Shown piece by piece: positions 20,127-30,555 of a stretch of 64,000 nt of DNA (within the stretch, counting starts at the first letter, position 1; every line of letters begins with the position of its first letter). Location of the stretch: contig NZ_BBDM01000013.1 of assembly GCF_001316245.1 (NCBI RefSeq), positions 1-64,000 on the forward strand, written 5' to 3'. The position numbers and the translations under genes were made by a program. Source of the DNA: Vulcanisaeta sp. JCM 14467. Lineage in GTDB: Archaea; Thermoproteota; Thermoprotei; Thermoproteales; Thermocladiaceae. The notes under the pieces are model-generated. The model did not search any database and was not told where the DNA came from. It was given only the letters and a program-made list of their open reading frames with translations.

Positions 20127-21744
20127 ATGAGTTATCGCGCACTCGTGGTTAGTACCTGGGGTGACTTCAGGCGTTATCAACCGGCGTACTACGTCCATGA
20201 GGGCGGCGGAGCCGGCGTTAAGTGTAATTCCTCATCCATAGCCCTAACGCAGATTCTGAGTGCCCGTGGGCATGATGTTAAGGCCCTAGTAATACTACCG
20301 TACACGCTGCTTGGTCCTGAGGATATTGGTAATGCTGGGTCAATTGATTACCCGGTGGTTGTTGATAGGGTTGTTGGTAAGGCTAGGGAGCAAGTAAAGC
20401 AGTGGGTGGGTAGTGGTGATTGTGAGGCGGGTGACGCATTAACCGCCTTGAGTTCGCCGTGGTCCCAGCCATGGCCTCGATAATTGACACGAAGCTTAAG
20501 TTCGAGGCTAAGCCCAACCTATACCAATTAGCCGTTTACCACAGCGTGTATAGGGCCCTGACCAGCGGTGATTATGACTGGGTCTACCTGGATACGACGC
20601 ATGGCATTAACTACATGCCGCACCTGGCCAGTGAGGCTGTGAGGTTGGCGGTTCACGTCTATGCCGTTAGGAGGGGGAGGCCCATTGAGTATGTCACGGT
20701 TAATTCAGACCCATACCCACAGCGTGAGAGGCCAACGGCTAAGCCCCAGGGCCAGTCCGAGGTGCCTAACCTAACAATTTACGAGACATACCACGAGACG
20801 GCCACGCCCCAGGGCGCACCTGGCGTGGTTGGTGCCTTGTCCCTAGACATCCTTAAGTGGTACGTCAGGACCACGTCACGAAATAATCGTGGGGAATTGC
20901 ACGTGGATGAGGAGGCCCTCAGGCTTGGTTTGATCCTGGGTGTTTCGTTGAGGGATGCCCTGTACCCAGTCATGTTGTCGCTTGGGGATGAAATAGGCAG
21001 GTATAGGGACGTGGTTGTGTCCGACCTGGGGAGACTCGATACCGCGCCGGTGGGTGTTAGGCGTGATGGTGATTGGACCGTGGTGGCCCACACGTATGAG
21101 CCTAGCATCCTGAGGTCTAGCGGTGGCATTATGTATAGGGCGGCAATGGCGATGCATGCATTACTCGAGGTGGCGCATAAGTTGGTTGAGGACGTTAGGG
21201 GCGAGGTTATGGTCGTGAATGGCTCGGTAGCCCTCACGATAGACGCGCTGAGGAGGTTGAACAACGCCTATGGAAACATAACAAACCGCGCAATTGTAGA
21301 GAATGAAATAGCGAAGCTGCAGTACGTTGAAAATGACGTCAACAGGGACTTCATGAGTAAGCACGTGGGTAGCAGTACAGGCTCATGATCTTCGAGGCAC
21401 ACCCATACGACCAATTATGGACCAGGTGCGTAAGGAATGAGGTCAGTGCGTGCAAGACACTTGATGACTTACTAAACGCAATAGACCGCGGCGGGGAACC
21501 TCTGGAAATCAGCGGTATTAGTACTAAGTATGACCTATGCAGGATCGCCGCAGGTGATAGTGATGAGGCGGTCATTGATAAGTACAGGGACTTGATCTCG
21601 CACGTGGGTCTCGACATGTACAACACCTACGTAATAATCACCGAAGAAGGCGGTAAGCGCAAACCCCTAATCACGTACGGCGACAAAATAAACTGCCTAA
21701 AGGACTTAATTCACAGGAGCATAATGATCGAAATAACAGGCTAA
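20127..21744 (+). CDS. csx1: Csx1-like CARF/HEPN protein of the MJ1666 family (two frameshifts)
   Basis: About 539 residues in three frames. The N-terminal CARF domain opens MSYRALVVSTWGDFRRYQPA and continues CNSSSIALTQILSARGHDVK. After a shift near 20440, LEFAVVPAMASI leads to the DxTHG-type motif WVYLDTTHGINYMPHLA, diagnostic of this CRISPR-associated family. A C-terminal helical part has RDFMSKH, an R-x5-H candidate for the HEPN RNase site, then after a shift near 21365 LMIFEAHPYDQLWTRC. It should bind cyclic oligoadenylate made by Cas10 and cut RNA non-specifically. It is divergent from the array 5 leader, as the 29660-30202 CARF-like gene is from the orphan leader. Confidence 0.82.
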
Positions 21745-22053
21745 ACAACCAAGCCCACCAAAGCCCGTGAATAAGGATCGTTAGGGCCTCCACATACGCT
21801 ATGGGCTCTGAGCCTGGAATTAAGGTCCGAATCACCGAGGGCCTACAACCCATGGCAGGTCAACCAAGGCGACAGCACCAGCCCAGGGACATAGCCTAAG
21901 ACCATTGGATTAGACGCAACATCGAGACGCCAGCCTCAACCACCACCCATACGGGCGACGCGCACATCATCATTAACCACAACCAACCACTTAAGCAACC
22001 ATAGAACCAAGCAACAGCCCACAGACACGAAACCATGCACTGAAGAATATTTA
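21745..22053. other. Intergenic region, no feature seen
   Basis: About 300 bases between csx1 and the array 3 operator pair. It is rich in A and C on the plus strand near its right end, like the sequence preceding the operator pairs of arrays 2 and 4. No reading frame with protein-like composition is visible. Confidence 0.5.
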
Positions 22054-22152
22054 GTGTGCACGATACCGTGCACACAATTTTAAGCCTTTCCTTTTGGGAT
22101 TGAACATATCAATGAACGTGTTGTGTGCATGGTTTCGTGCACTTTCTCCATT
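22054..22152. promoter_or_regulatory. Pair of GTGCAC palindromes upstream of the array 3 leader
   Basis: GTGTGCACG-ATAC-CGTGCACAC at 22054-22075 is a perfect inverted repeat with 9-base arms. GTGTGCATG-GTTT-CGTGCAC at 22133-22152 is a near-copy. The intervening segment carries CCTTTCCTTTTGGGATTGAA, shared with array 4. Confidence 0.75.
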
Positions 22153-22347
22153 TTACATTGTATAAGGCATCATTAGAACAAGTACGGTTAGGTGGAATTG
22201 AATTGTTCGTTAGAACATCAATTCAATTCCTAATGCGGACCGTGGGAACAGGCACGAATCGTAGAGATTAAGAGTAGAAAGATGTTCCAATGAAACCAAA
22301 ACACGAAAGAGAAAAACTTATAAAGGGGCTAATAAACAAACGCACCG
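22153..22347 (+). promoter_or_regulatory. CRISPR array 3 leader and promoter
   Basis: It shares blocks such as GGTGGAATTGAATTG, CAATTCAAT and AAAGATGTTC with the array 4 leader, and ends in the TATA box ACTTATAAAGG near 22317-22325, about 26 bases before the first repeat. Confidence 0.87.
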
Positions 22348-22932
22348 GAAGATTTCAATAGAATATTGAAACTCTCGATAGGGATGCCGTTAATACGTTG
22401 CGTGAGTTAAGTAGTAATTACATTGTGAAGATTTCAATAGAATATTGAAACTCCTTCAAATGGTACAGGCAGGGCTATGCCAAGGCAATTCGAAGATTTC
22501 AATAGAATATTGAAACTCATAGTCATTACTCACGTGCATGAAGTAGCAGTGCCAGCCATGGAAGATTTCAATAGAATATTGAAACATTCAACTAGTACGA
22601 CGACAACGACTCAGTCGTGCTACCCAGGAAGATTTCAATAGAATATTGAAACATCCTAACGCCTATATATGCATCATCCTCACGGCTATAGTATGTGAAG
22701 TGAAGATTTCAATAGAATATTGAAACTCGATAACCTCAAAGCCGTGTTGTGCCAGCACAACATCTATATGAGGATTTCAATAGAATATTGAAACCCGAAG
22801 TAGTTCAACACGAGCGCCTTACCGCATGTCTCATCAAGGGTTGAAGATTTCAATAGAATATTAAACGGGACGCGGTTTAGGTGTTGGTTCTTTAAGGCGT
22901 ATTCAGGGTGAGAGATTTCAATAGATATTGAG
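22348..22932 (+). CRISPR. CRISPR array 3, 7 intact and 2 decayed repeats
   Basis: Repeats of the array 1/2/4 family start at 22348, 22427, 22492, 22561, 22628, 22702 and 22770. A repeat at 22843 has lost one G (ATATTAAAC), and a more decayed one at about 22912 reads GATTTCAATAGATATTGAGG. Spacers are 40-54 bases. The distal decayed repeat contains the stop codon of the membrane-protein gene ending at 22918. Confidence 0.97.
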
Positions 22933-23793
22933 GGGTTGGGCTTGGGTGTGGGTTAGGTGGTTTGTTTTTTTGTTTGGGTGTTTTTGTGGGCAGTTTGTTA
23001 TGGCGTTTAGTATTTCCGCCGTTATTGCCTTCCTATTCTCCATGTCCACCCTCACCGACTGCTCCAGGTTCTTCACCTCCCAGGGCCATATCCCGGTGCG
23101 TTGCGGTGGTTGGTAGTTGATGAGGCTGTTCAATACCTTCATCACGTCCTCGTAGTCCACATCGCATTGGGCTAGGGCATAGGCCGTGTAGGCTATTAGC
23201 TCGTCCTTCCTACCCCACCTCAGGAACTCATTTATCGCGTTCGTCAGTGCCTCGTCCTCGCTTGACGCAGCCAGTGGCGACTCTCTCACGTGTTGCTCAT
23301 AGATCCTCTCGCTAATCTTCTCGGCCGTCCTCGAGACCGCCGTGTATAGCCTATAGCCTATGAGTGACACGACGATCAGCAGTAGCACCAGTGATGCAGT
23401 CATTACATAGCCACTGTACGGCCTTAACTGTGGTACCTGGGTCAAGGCAGCCGCCAAACCTAGGATGAAGAATAGGGCTACCACGGGCTTAGACACGGCA
23501 ATGATGTCACCACTCACGTGCCTAAGTGATGGGGCTAGCCCAGCAAGCATTGCCGCGCCCATTATTGCTGAGCCCATGGCTGCGTATAGGAATGGTAGTG
23601 CGGCGGGTGCGTAGGGTATTGAGGCGAGCACGGCCACGCCGTAGAGCACCACGGCGGCTCCTACGTAGGTTATTGAGTGCCTAACTGGTTCCCCGTATGA
23701 GTTCCCGTAGTTTGCTGTGATGGCTCCCGCCGTAATTATGAATAGTGCCGTGAATATGCCAGGTAGTTTGGCGTAGTGTATGAATCCCGTCAC
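22918..23793 (-). CDS. Membrane protein, last gene of the MoxR/DUF58 operon
   Basis: About 291 residues with four to five membrane segments in the first 155 residues (GIFTALFIITAGAITA, YVGAAVVLYGVAVLASI, FLYAAMGSAIMGAAMLAGL, ALFFILGLAAAL, VLLLIVVSLIGY), then a soluble tail with TNAINEFLRWGRKDELIAYT. GTG 23793 is preceded by GGAG. An in-frame TAA at 23860 separates it from the gene before. Because the stretch in between reads LIAPILLAYLLLG, the two might be one protein interrupted by an error. The last codons overlap a decayed CRISPR repeat. Function unknown; operon context suggests a role with the MoxR chaperone. Confidence 0.65.
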   Translation of the reverse strand: MTGFIHYAKLPGIFTALFIITAGAITANYGNSYGEPVRHSITYVGAAVVLYGVAVLASIPYAPAALPFLYAAMGSAIMGAAMLAGLAPSLRHVSGDIIAVSKPVVALFFILGLAAALTQVPQLRPYSGYVMTASLVLLLIVVSLIGYRLYTAVSRTAEKISERIYEQHVRESPLAASSEDEALTNAINEFLRWGRKDELIAYTAYALAQCDVDYEDVMKVLNSLINYQPPQRTGIWPWEVKNLEQSVRVDMENRKAITAEILNAITNCPQKHPNKKTNHLTHTQAQPLNIY

Positions 23794-23859
23794 CAGGAGC
23801 TCCGTGTTGCCTAGGAGTAGGTAGGCGAGTAATATTGGGGCTATTAAGTCGCTATTGCG

Positions 23860-24093
23860 TTACCCGCCGCCCTCGCCGCAGTACCGCTCCTCGTCATTAG
23901 TGCCTTTCCCGCCAGCCTTAGCTAGGAATATTAATATCGGCAGTAACAATGCGTTTACGAACCACTTAATTAATGTTGATAAAAACGGCGCATGGGCCAC
24001 TATCGACGGCGCCACCAGTAGTATGAGCACTAAGAAAACGGCCACAACGCCGATCCTAATGCCGTAGTGCCTAACCACCTGCCCAAGGCTCAT
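23860..24093 (-). CDS. Small two-helix membrane protein in the MoxR/DUF58 operon
   Basis: About 77 residues from ATG 24093 (MSLGQVVRHYGIRIGVVAVF), with two hydrophobic segments (VVAVFLVLILLVAPSIVA and FVNALLLPILIFLAKAGG) and a short tail ending EERYCGEGGG. The upstream in-frame ATG 24153 would overlap the preceding gene. No family recognised. It may be the start of the gene ending at 22918, since the two lie in the same frame with a single stop between them. Confidence 0.5.
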   Translation of the reverse strand: MSLGQVVRHYGIRIGVVAVFLVLILLVAPSIVAHAPFLSTLIKWFVNALLLPILIFLAKAGGKGTNDEERYCGEGGG

Positions 24094-24121
24094 CCTAGAC
24101 ACCCCATGACCAGGGCGTTGC

Positions 24122-25372
24122 TTAGCTGTATAGCCCACGTATGAACTCCTCATACTCCCTCCTACCCACCTGGGCATGCCCATACCTAACACCCTCAAAC
24201 ACCCTCAGGCTAACCCAATCCCCGCAATTCGCCTCACTCATCAACCCACGCCTAGCCAACTCCATGCAAACCTCCCTAGGCGTCTTATTCTCCACACCCT
24301 CAATGCCGTGCATGGCCATGTTAGCCCTGAAGGTATTAACCACGTCAAACCCGTAATCCTCCACAACCAACACCCTATGCACCTCAGCAACACCACCGCC
24401 AACCCTAACCCTGACCTCGTGACAACCCGGGCTGTGGAACACAATGCTCCGCCAACCAACTCACCCTCAGGCTCAACTCTATGGCCGCACCATTGCTCAC
24501 CGTATATGGCAGTGGGTCATTAACCCTCCAGGTGAGTGGCAGGTCCTTGTCAATGCCAAGGTCAATGTACTTACTGCCTCCCCAACCCCTCAATGGTACT
24601 GGCGTTCCCTCTATGGTCATTCCCACGCCCTGGATGGCTTGTCCAGTCTTCTCCGTGGGCTTCGGCCTAGGCATCTCAGTCCTCACCCTCGGTCTCCTCG
24701 CCTGTTGCTCCTCCCTCCTTTCCTCCGTTATCTTCCTCAACCTGGCTAGGGAGTTCCTACTGCTTATTATTGTGAAGGCTAGGAGCACGGCTATTATGGC
24801 TATTAGGACCCAGAGTAGCCAGGGTAGGAATAATTTAATGACCACGGTCTTAACAACCTCATTACTCACGGGCCCAGCCGCCCTCGCACCACCTCCACCG
24901 CCTCCGCCGCCAGGCCTGATTAATGGAACCATCAATGGCGCATTGCTGAAGGCTATGGATAGCGCCGGCGCCCTTAACTGTGGCATTGACGTTGGCGTTG
25001 ACTGTGACTGCGGTATTTGTATCCTCGGTGGTGTTGGGCTCATTATTGGCGCGTTTATGAAGGGCATGACAATCGATATGGGCCCAAGGCCGCCTGGCCC
25101 CGAGAAGCCGAACCCGAAGCCGTGTAGCCCAATGCCGAAGCCACTAATGCCTATTCCGAAGCCCGTCAACCCAAAGCCAGCCCCGAATATCCCCGTGCCA
25201 ATGCCCACGCCGGGCATTGCGTCTTGCTAACGCTAACCACGTTAACGAGCTTATTCACAGTCGCCTTTGTCCCGCTGGTCTTAATCACTAGTGGTGTTAT
25301 TGAGTTCATGAGGATCCAGGTTATTGCGAGGACTATTGCCAGGAATATTATCGCCCTGGCCCTCTCATTCAT
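24122..25372 (-). CDS. Glycine-rich DUF4129-like membrane protein (two frameshifts)
   Basis: About 416 residues. An N-terminal membrane segment (IIFLAIVLAITWILM) and a shift near 25215 precede a glycine/phenylalanine repeat (GFGIGISGFGIGLHGFGFGF) and a proline-rich stretch with a run of eight glycines. A second membrane segment (LFLPWLLWVLIAIIAVLLAF) then leads to a charged helix. After a shift near 24440 comes a soluble tail with VENKTPREVCMELARRGLM. A TPRE motif in a tail after the last membrane helix is typical of DUF4129 proteins that accompany MoxR and DUF58 genes. The start overlaps the preceding gene by 4 bases. The tail probably faces the cytoplasm. Confidence 0.65.
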
Positions 25373-26073
25373 AGCTCAACACCCCTATTCATTATTACTA
25401 TAATTCCAGTGGCAATGCTCATTACCAGGAAGCCCACCAGCGCCATGCCGATCAGTGATATCGCCGCCCCAATTATAAGCACTGCCACAGGGACTGCCGT
25501 GGGTATGTCCAAGCCCCTAACCGCTGGTATAAGCAACGCCGCACCCGTAACCGCAACACCCACCAGCCATAGTATGGTACCGTAGGTCAAGGGCCACGGT
25601 AGTGGTATCGAGGCGAATATGAATAGTGGGTTGAGCACAATCCTCATTCCCTGGGTCACCACGGGAGTGACGTCTGTGACCATCATGATTAATATGCCGA
25701 TTAATGCCAGGGCAGGCCCGGCGAGGGCTATTGACGAGCCGGCCAGGGCAATGGTGTTGGCAATCGACCTCCCACCCCTCCACAGGGTGAGTATTCCGAG
25801 CCATAACCTGAGACTTGATAGTAGGGCTGCCCCGAACATGGTGATCAAGGTCGAGTCCACAACGCCCGCGAGTATGTAGAATAGCTGCGGGGGCAACCCA
25901 AGCAATTCATACGCCTCAGCAAGCAGCTGTGGGTGCATCCACGGGCTCACCACGACTATGAACAACTCCGCGAATGCCCTAGCCGACCCCAACGGGTTAT
26001 TGTCGATGCTGGCCACCAACTGCTTGGGTAGCTTAATTATTATTATTGTTATGATGAGGCCACTATGGTCCAT
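25369..26073 (-). CDS. Polytopic membrane protein in the MoxR/DUF58 operon
   Basis: Intact frame of 234 residues with five to six hydrophobic segments, for example FYILAGVVDSTLITMFGAAL, IALAGPALALIGILIMMVTD and VAVLIIGAAISLIGMALVGF. No family recognised. It overlaps the genes on both sides, so it belongs to the same transcript. It is probably part of a membrane complex with the proteins at 24122 and 26049. Confidence 0.65.
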   Translation of the reverse strand: MDHSGLIITIIIIKLPKQLVASIDNNPLGSARAFAELFIVVVSPWMHPQLLAEAYELLGLPPQLFYILAGVVDSTLITMFGAALLSSLRLWLGILTLWRGGRSIANTIALAGSSIALAGPALALIGILIMMVTDVTPVVTQGMRIVLNPLFIFASIPLPWPLTYGTILWLVGVAVTGAALLIPAVRGLDIPTAVPVAVLIIGAAISLIGMALVGFLVMSIATGIIVIMNRGVEL

Positions 26074-26710
26074 ACCACGAAGGCCTTAAGCAAATCCATA
26101 AAGCCCAGGTCGCTTAGTGATACCCTGACCATGCTAACCACCCCCATGGCCCTGGCGATCAATGCCGTTGCCAGGTAGATCAATATGAACATTAGCAGTG
26201 CCATGAGCGGCGCTAGGACTAACACCCTAAGGGCCTCCATGAGTAGGGTTAGGGCCAGGGACAGGGCTATCGCGGCTGCCCCAACGCCAATGACCATGGC
26301 ATTCATTAGATCCAGCTCCCTAAGCCCCTCAACGCCGTAGCCCAGCTCCCTCATCCTTCTCGCCAACCTACTGCTCGATTCGTAGACGTTTCCTAGGAAG
26401 TAGGCGTAGATCGATAGGGTCACGGCCAGGGATAGCCAGGTGAGGGCTGGCCTGCCTATGGTCCCGAGGGCCACGTGGATTGTGTACGGTATGTAGCCCA
26501 TGGCGAATAGCGTTAGGGCCATGGTGGAGAATGCCGAGAATAGGCCGGCCCTACCCAATCCCCTACCCCTGGCGAGGCCCAGGGCGGCTAGGACGGTGGT
26601 TACGCCCATGAGTGCGTAGATGAAGAGCTAGAGTAGTCTGTCATCTCCATGAGCACCAGGTACGGCGTCAGCGGTAGCACCACCGCCAACAATGCCGAGG
26701 CGATCCTCAT
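26049..26710 (-). CDS. Polytopic membrane protein in the MoxR/DUF58 operon (one frameshift)
   Basis: About 220 residues. ATG 26710 overlaps the stop of the DUF58 gene (ATGA). The first part MRIASALLAVVLPLTPYLVL shifts frame near 26635 into LFIYALMGVTTVLAALGLAR. Further hydrophobic segments include ALTWLSLAVTLSIYAYFLG and VIGVGAAAIALSLALTLLME. No family recognised. It overlaps the next gene by 25 bases. Confidence 0.62.
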
Positions 26711-28047
26711 GACAACCACCTAATCCTCGGCATTAACCTAGCTACCGCAAGCCCAACACCCTCGCAAGCCGGGTCCCAGGGAGCCACGAGAACGCCCCTC
26801 GGCAGGGCCCTGTACAGCCTACCCCTAGTGGTTATGCGCCCAATGCAGGTCTCAACGCCGTACTCACCAAGCTTCTCCCTCATTACTACCGATCCGTGGC
26901 TCACATCAATGACCAACACCCTACCCAGCAACCTACACCTCCCGTCCTGACCTAGGCATAGGGATTTCCTAATGGCGTTCACGGCATCCCTATTGGCTAT
27001 GTTCGTGACCACAATGAGCACTGGCTTGGTCTCCACAACTACCCTTAGCAGGCTGGGTCCGCAACCTCGTACCTCGGCTTCTCCAGGTACTCAATCCTCA
27101 ATAGGGCGTTGAGGACCCTGTAGAACTGGGTCTGGCCTGAGGAGGGAATTACGTAGATGTTGCTTGGCGGTATTGTCCATAGGCCAACGTTGTAGCCATA
27201 CCTAAGCAGGACCTTGGTGAGCGAGAGCACCAGCGACGCGCCATACTCCAGTGGGTTCTCGTGAGGGTAGCCAAGCCTCATCCAGGGGCCCAGGTCTATT
27301 AGGAATACCACGTTCCTTAGGCCCTCCCTATCGTACTCATTAACCATGACCTTACCCTCCACGGACCTTGCCGTGGCCTTCCAATTAATGAACTTAAACG
27401 GGTCACCAGGCACGTACTCCCTAATATCCCTGAAATCCGTTGAGTGTGGCCCAAGCTATTCGGCGTTACCCTAGGCGTCACCGTGGCCGGCTTAATCCTG
27501 CCAACGCTCCTCCTGATAATCCTATACCTGGGCATTACAATGAGCCTAATCTCCTCATCAACCTCATCCTCAATGATCCTAAGGCCAAATAGGTGGTGGT
27601 ACGCATACCTAACACGGCCAAAGTCATAGACGCCCCTCTTCATCGCCCTAACCCTAAACCTAAACTCCCTCTCCACGTTACCGAAGCCCTTGAAGAATAC
27701 CTGCGCCGCCTTACCACTAACCACCTCGAACCCCTCCCTATACCTGGCCACGCCTCCGTACGTGGCCGGCGGCATGGCGATGGAGATTAGCCCGAAGCCG
27801 CCCCTTACGGACACCCTGGCCCTAACCTCAACCTCATCACCGGCGAACACCCTGGTCCTCGGGACCTGGAGCTCCACGGTTATTGTTGGGCTCGTGTTCG
27901 TGGCCATGGCCAGGGAGACCATGATTGCCGAGAATACGACGGCCATTAGCAGGTCCCTAGCCGTGGCTATGAAGCCATGATGGCCGTGAATATGGGTATG
28001 GCCATCAATAGGTAGTAGGACTTACTGATCTCCCTAACCATAACCAT
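26707..28047 (-). CDS. DUF58 (vWA-like) protein partnered with MoxR (three frameshifts)
   Basis: About 446 residues. Two membrane segments at the start (LLMAIPIFTAIMA, then LLMAVVFSAIMVSLAMA after a shift near 27970), a beta domain (VPRTRVFAGDEVEVRARVSV), then after a shift near 27460 the DUF58 signature PGDPFKFINWKATARSVEGK with NEYDREG, and a vWA-like segment NVVFLIDLGPWMRLG whose metal-binding DxSxS is changed to DLGPW. A shift near 27045 leads to METKPVLIVVTNIANRDAV at the C-terminus. ATG 28047 overlaps the moxR stop. DUF58 proteins pair with MoxR ATPases in envelope or complex maturation; the pair is fixed by the overlap. Confidence 0.82.
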
Positions 28048-29011
28048 CACTTAGGCACGGGTATCTTACTCAGGTACTCAAGAACCACGTCCCTACCCGT
28101 GATCTCACCCTCAATGGCGTACTCAGGCTTCAGTACAATCCTGTGGCCAAGCACGTCAGGCGCCACGGACTTAACATCGTCAGGTATCACGTAATCCCTA
28201 CCATCAATCACGGCCATGGCCCTAGCCATCCTAAGCAGCGATAGCAATCCCCTGGGGCTCGGCCCCGCGGCAACCCTCTCGTCACCCCTAATCGCCCTGA
28301 AGGCAAGTATGTACTTGATGATATCCTGGTCAACCCTAACCCTAGCCTCTATGAACTGCCTAATGGCCAATAATTCATCCGCACTCGTCACCGTGCTCGC
28401 GTAGCCGGTCGGGTCATCGGTCATCCACTTAATCCTCCTATTCAACAACTCACCCTCCTCATCCTCACTCGGGTAGCCAAGGCTTAGCTTGAGCATGAAC
28501 CTATCCATCTGAGCCTCGGGTAGTGGGTATGTGCCCTCATACTCAATCGGGTTCTGGGTGGCAATGACTATGAAGGGCTGCGGAAGCCTAAAGGTCTCGC
28601 CCTCAATGGTGACCTGGAGCTCCTCCATAGCCTCGAGGAGCGCCGCCTGGGTCTTCGGCGGAGCCCTATTTATCTCATCAGCCAGTATGAAATTGGCGAA
28701 TATTGGTCCCCTCACAACCTCAAACCTACCCTCCGCAGGCCTCCAAACCTTGGTACCAACTATGTCACTGGGCAGTAAATCAGGCGTGAACTGAATCCTC
28801 GAGAACTGCAGGCCGAGACCTTAGCAATGAGCTTCGCCAAAAACGTCTTGCCAACGCCGGGTACGTCCTCGAGGAGTACGTGGCCGCCGGCAAGCACTGC
28901 TGCGAGTATCTCCTTAATGACCTCCTCCTTACCAGAGTAGTAGCTGAGTATCTCACCCACTATTGCCTTGACCTTACCCCCAATGAAGCCTATGTCAACT
29001 CCCTGCGACAT
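28047..29011 (-). CDS. moxR: MoxR-type AAA+ ATPase (one frameshift)
   Basis: About 321 residues. Walker A EDVPGVGKT; after a frame change near 28805, VRGPIFANFILADEINRAPP supplies Walker B and the MoxR-specific asparagine-arginine. The sensor region reads FIVIATQNPIEYEGTYPLPE, followed by AQMDRF with the arginine finger. The C-terminal lid has AGPSPRGLLSLLRMARAMAV. MoxR proteins are chaperone-like ATPases that act with DUF58/vWA partners. It is first or second in a seven-to-eight-gene operon running to 22918. ATG 29011 was chosen because the upstream extension is AT-rich, with the probable promoter near 29035. Confidence 0.92.
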
Positions 29012-29076
29012 AGAAAATTCACCACCTAGGTTATTTTCAACTATTTTTAACTTTACCACCCACGCCACCAACCACA

Positions 29077-29601
29077 TCACTGCCTACCCAGGTACCTCCT
29101 CCTCACGTACTCAACGACCTGCGTTGGGTAGATCACGTGCGGCACATCGATAGTCCTACCATCCCTCAGGTAAACCCTAATGACACCCTCCTTAACCACG
29201 TCATAGTCAACGACCATGTTGCCACTGGCCAGGTAGCCGCGGAGGCTTAGGTAGGTCCTCGCCGATTCATGCTCGGTAACCACCTGTACGTCGCTGACGT
29301 CACCCCACCTAGCGATTAACTCCCTATTCCTGTAAATACCGTCACTCCCTATGAAGTACTTCCTACCACCCCTACCACCAATGGGCAGCAGGTCCCTAGG
29401 AATACTGGTCCTCCTAAGCACCAGGTAGCCACCTGCAATAAACGGCAGGCTAAACACCACACCCACGGCAGACCTAAGCCCTGCAGCCGCTAGCAGTATG
29501 AAGGCGCCAATAACGATTAGGAAGTAGCCCCAACCCCTATGCCTCGTCAAAACCCTCCTGGCAGCCTCAAAGGGCCATAGCTCATCGCTGTGCCCAGTCA
29601 T
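29077..29601 (-). CDS. Two-helix membrane protein with PH-like domain
   Basis: Intact frame of 174 residues. Two adjacent membrane segments (GYFLIVIGAFILLAAAGL and AVGVVFSLPFIAGGYLVL) are followed by a soluble part with GSDGIYRNRELIARWGDVSD and VYLRDGRTIDVPHVIYPTQV, the pattern of bacterial-type PH domains fused to a helical pair. It is directly upstream of moxR and on the same strand, with 65 bases between, so it is likely co-regulated. Function unknown; the domain call is by pattern. Confidence 0.6.
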   Translation of the reverse strand: MTGHSDELWPFEAARRVLTRHRGWGYFLIVIGAFILLAAAGLRSAVGVVFSLPFIAGGYLVLRRTSIPRDLLPIGGRGGRKYFIGSDGIYRNRELIARWGDVSDVQVVTEHESARTYLSLRGYLASGNMVVDYDVVKEGVIRVYLRDGRTIDVPHVIYPTQVVEYVRRRYLGRQ

Positions 29602-29659
29602 ACCACTAAGTACCTAGGCACGCACCCTTTTAAACCAGGCCACACGGTCGGCCACAGCA

Positions 29660-30202
29660 TCACATGAGCACGATGGTCCTCGCACCACCCGAAACCAACC
29701 CACAGACCAAGTCCTTGATTCCGCAATTACCCCTCGCAGCCTCCTCAACCAAGCCCTCCACACCCCTCAGCCTCCTAATCAACTCATTAACCCTACCATA
29801 CTCCTCAGGCGGTACGACCGTGGTCACCAGGTGAGCCCCAACCTCCCTAGCCGCCAACGCCGCAGCCACACTCATGGCCTTCCTACCACCCGTGAAATCC
29901 ACGTAATCGCCGCCCCGCACCACGGAGAGCACCGCATCCATGAAACGCCTAAAGTCCTCGGGATCCTCCATATCCTCCATGGGGGCTACCAAGTCCTTAA
30001 TAACTACATCGCCAGTGTCGCAGCAGGTGAAGATTGCCTTAACGAGCTTCCAGGTGAATTCCACGGAGGCACTCCTAACCACGTAAACCTCGTCAACACC
30101 CACAGGACCAACACAGCCAATGCACCTACCCAGGCGCAGGTTAATGAAGGACTCATAGACACCACCCGGCGTCGTACCCAACGTAACGACCAACCTAACC
30201 AC
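29660..30202 (-). CDS. Small CARF-like protein, possible cyclic-oligoadenylate ring nuclease
   Basis: About 180 residues from GTG 30202, some 27 bases after the TATA-like GCATTAAAG near 30229. It opens VVRLVVTLGTTPGGVYESFI, the first strand and loop of a CARF/Rossmann domain, and has YVDFTGGRKAMSVAAALAAR, the conserved TGG(R/T)K loop of CRISPR-associated CARF proteins. No HEPN or other effector domain follows, which is the makeup of ring nucleases that degrade cyclic oligoadenylate and of some regulators. It is head-to-head with an orphan CRISPR leader, just as csx1 is with the array 5 leader. An upstream start at 30262 is possible. Confidence 0.7.
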   Translation of the reverse strand: MVRLVVTLGTTPGGVYESFINLRLGRCIGCVGPVGVDEVYVVRSASVEFTWKLVKAIFTCCDTGDVVIKDLVAPMEDMEDPEDFRRFMDAVLSVVRGGDYVDFTGGRKAMSVAAALAAREVGAHLVTTVVPPEEYGRVNELIRRLRGVEGLVEEAARGNCGIKDLVCGLVSGGARTIVLM

Positions 30203-30289
30203 GGAGGGCAAGGCCACACCCAACTTTAATGCCTTACCTAACAACCCACACAACCAAACCATAAACCGTCAGAACATTTACGTTATTGC

Positions 30290-30444
30290 GGAATTGAATT
30301 GAACATCAGAACAACGGTTCAATTCCAGGTGGAAACCGTCGGAACATCCACGGCACGTGAACGTGCGTGGGGATAAATGTTCTGACGAAAACCACAGGGA
30401 GGAGGCGAGTAAGGCTTAAAAGAACCTAATAAACTAACGACCCC
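30290..30444 (+). promoter_or_regulatory. Orphan CRISPR leader of the second family
   Basis: Near copy of the array 5 leader: GGTTCAATTCCAGGTGGAAA, CGTGAACGTGCGTGGGGATA, AAATGTTCTGACG and TATA-like GGCTTAAAAG (30411-30420), placed about 26 bases before a lone repeat. Unlike other leaders here it is followed by no array. Confidence 0.85.
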
Positions 30445-30468
30445 AAATCTCTAAAGAGAATCTGAAAT
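30445..30468 (+). CRISPR. Solitary CRISPR repeat after the orphan leader
   Basis: A single copy of the array 5 repeat, core ATCTCTAAAGAGAATCTG, lies where the first repeat of an array should be. No second consensus repeat follows. At 30524-30536 a TTTTTAAAGAG looks partly similar, but it is more simply the TATA box of the gene at 30556. This is either an emptied array or a one-repeat regulatory locus. Confidence 0.85.
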
Positions 30469-30555
30469 ATGAGCGGTATATCCTTGAGGGAGGAAGATTA
30501 TGGTCATGGGTTTGCCAGGTAGGTTTTTAAAGAGCCCCGTGACCACTCAATTAGC

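Noticed and set aside
30524-30536. Second, decayed CRISPR repeat after the solitary repeat
   Set aside because: The TTTTTAAAGAG there is placed 26 bases before the start at 30556 and is better explained as a TATA box, though a dual role cannot be excluded.
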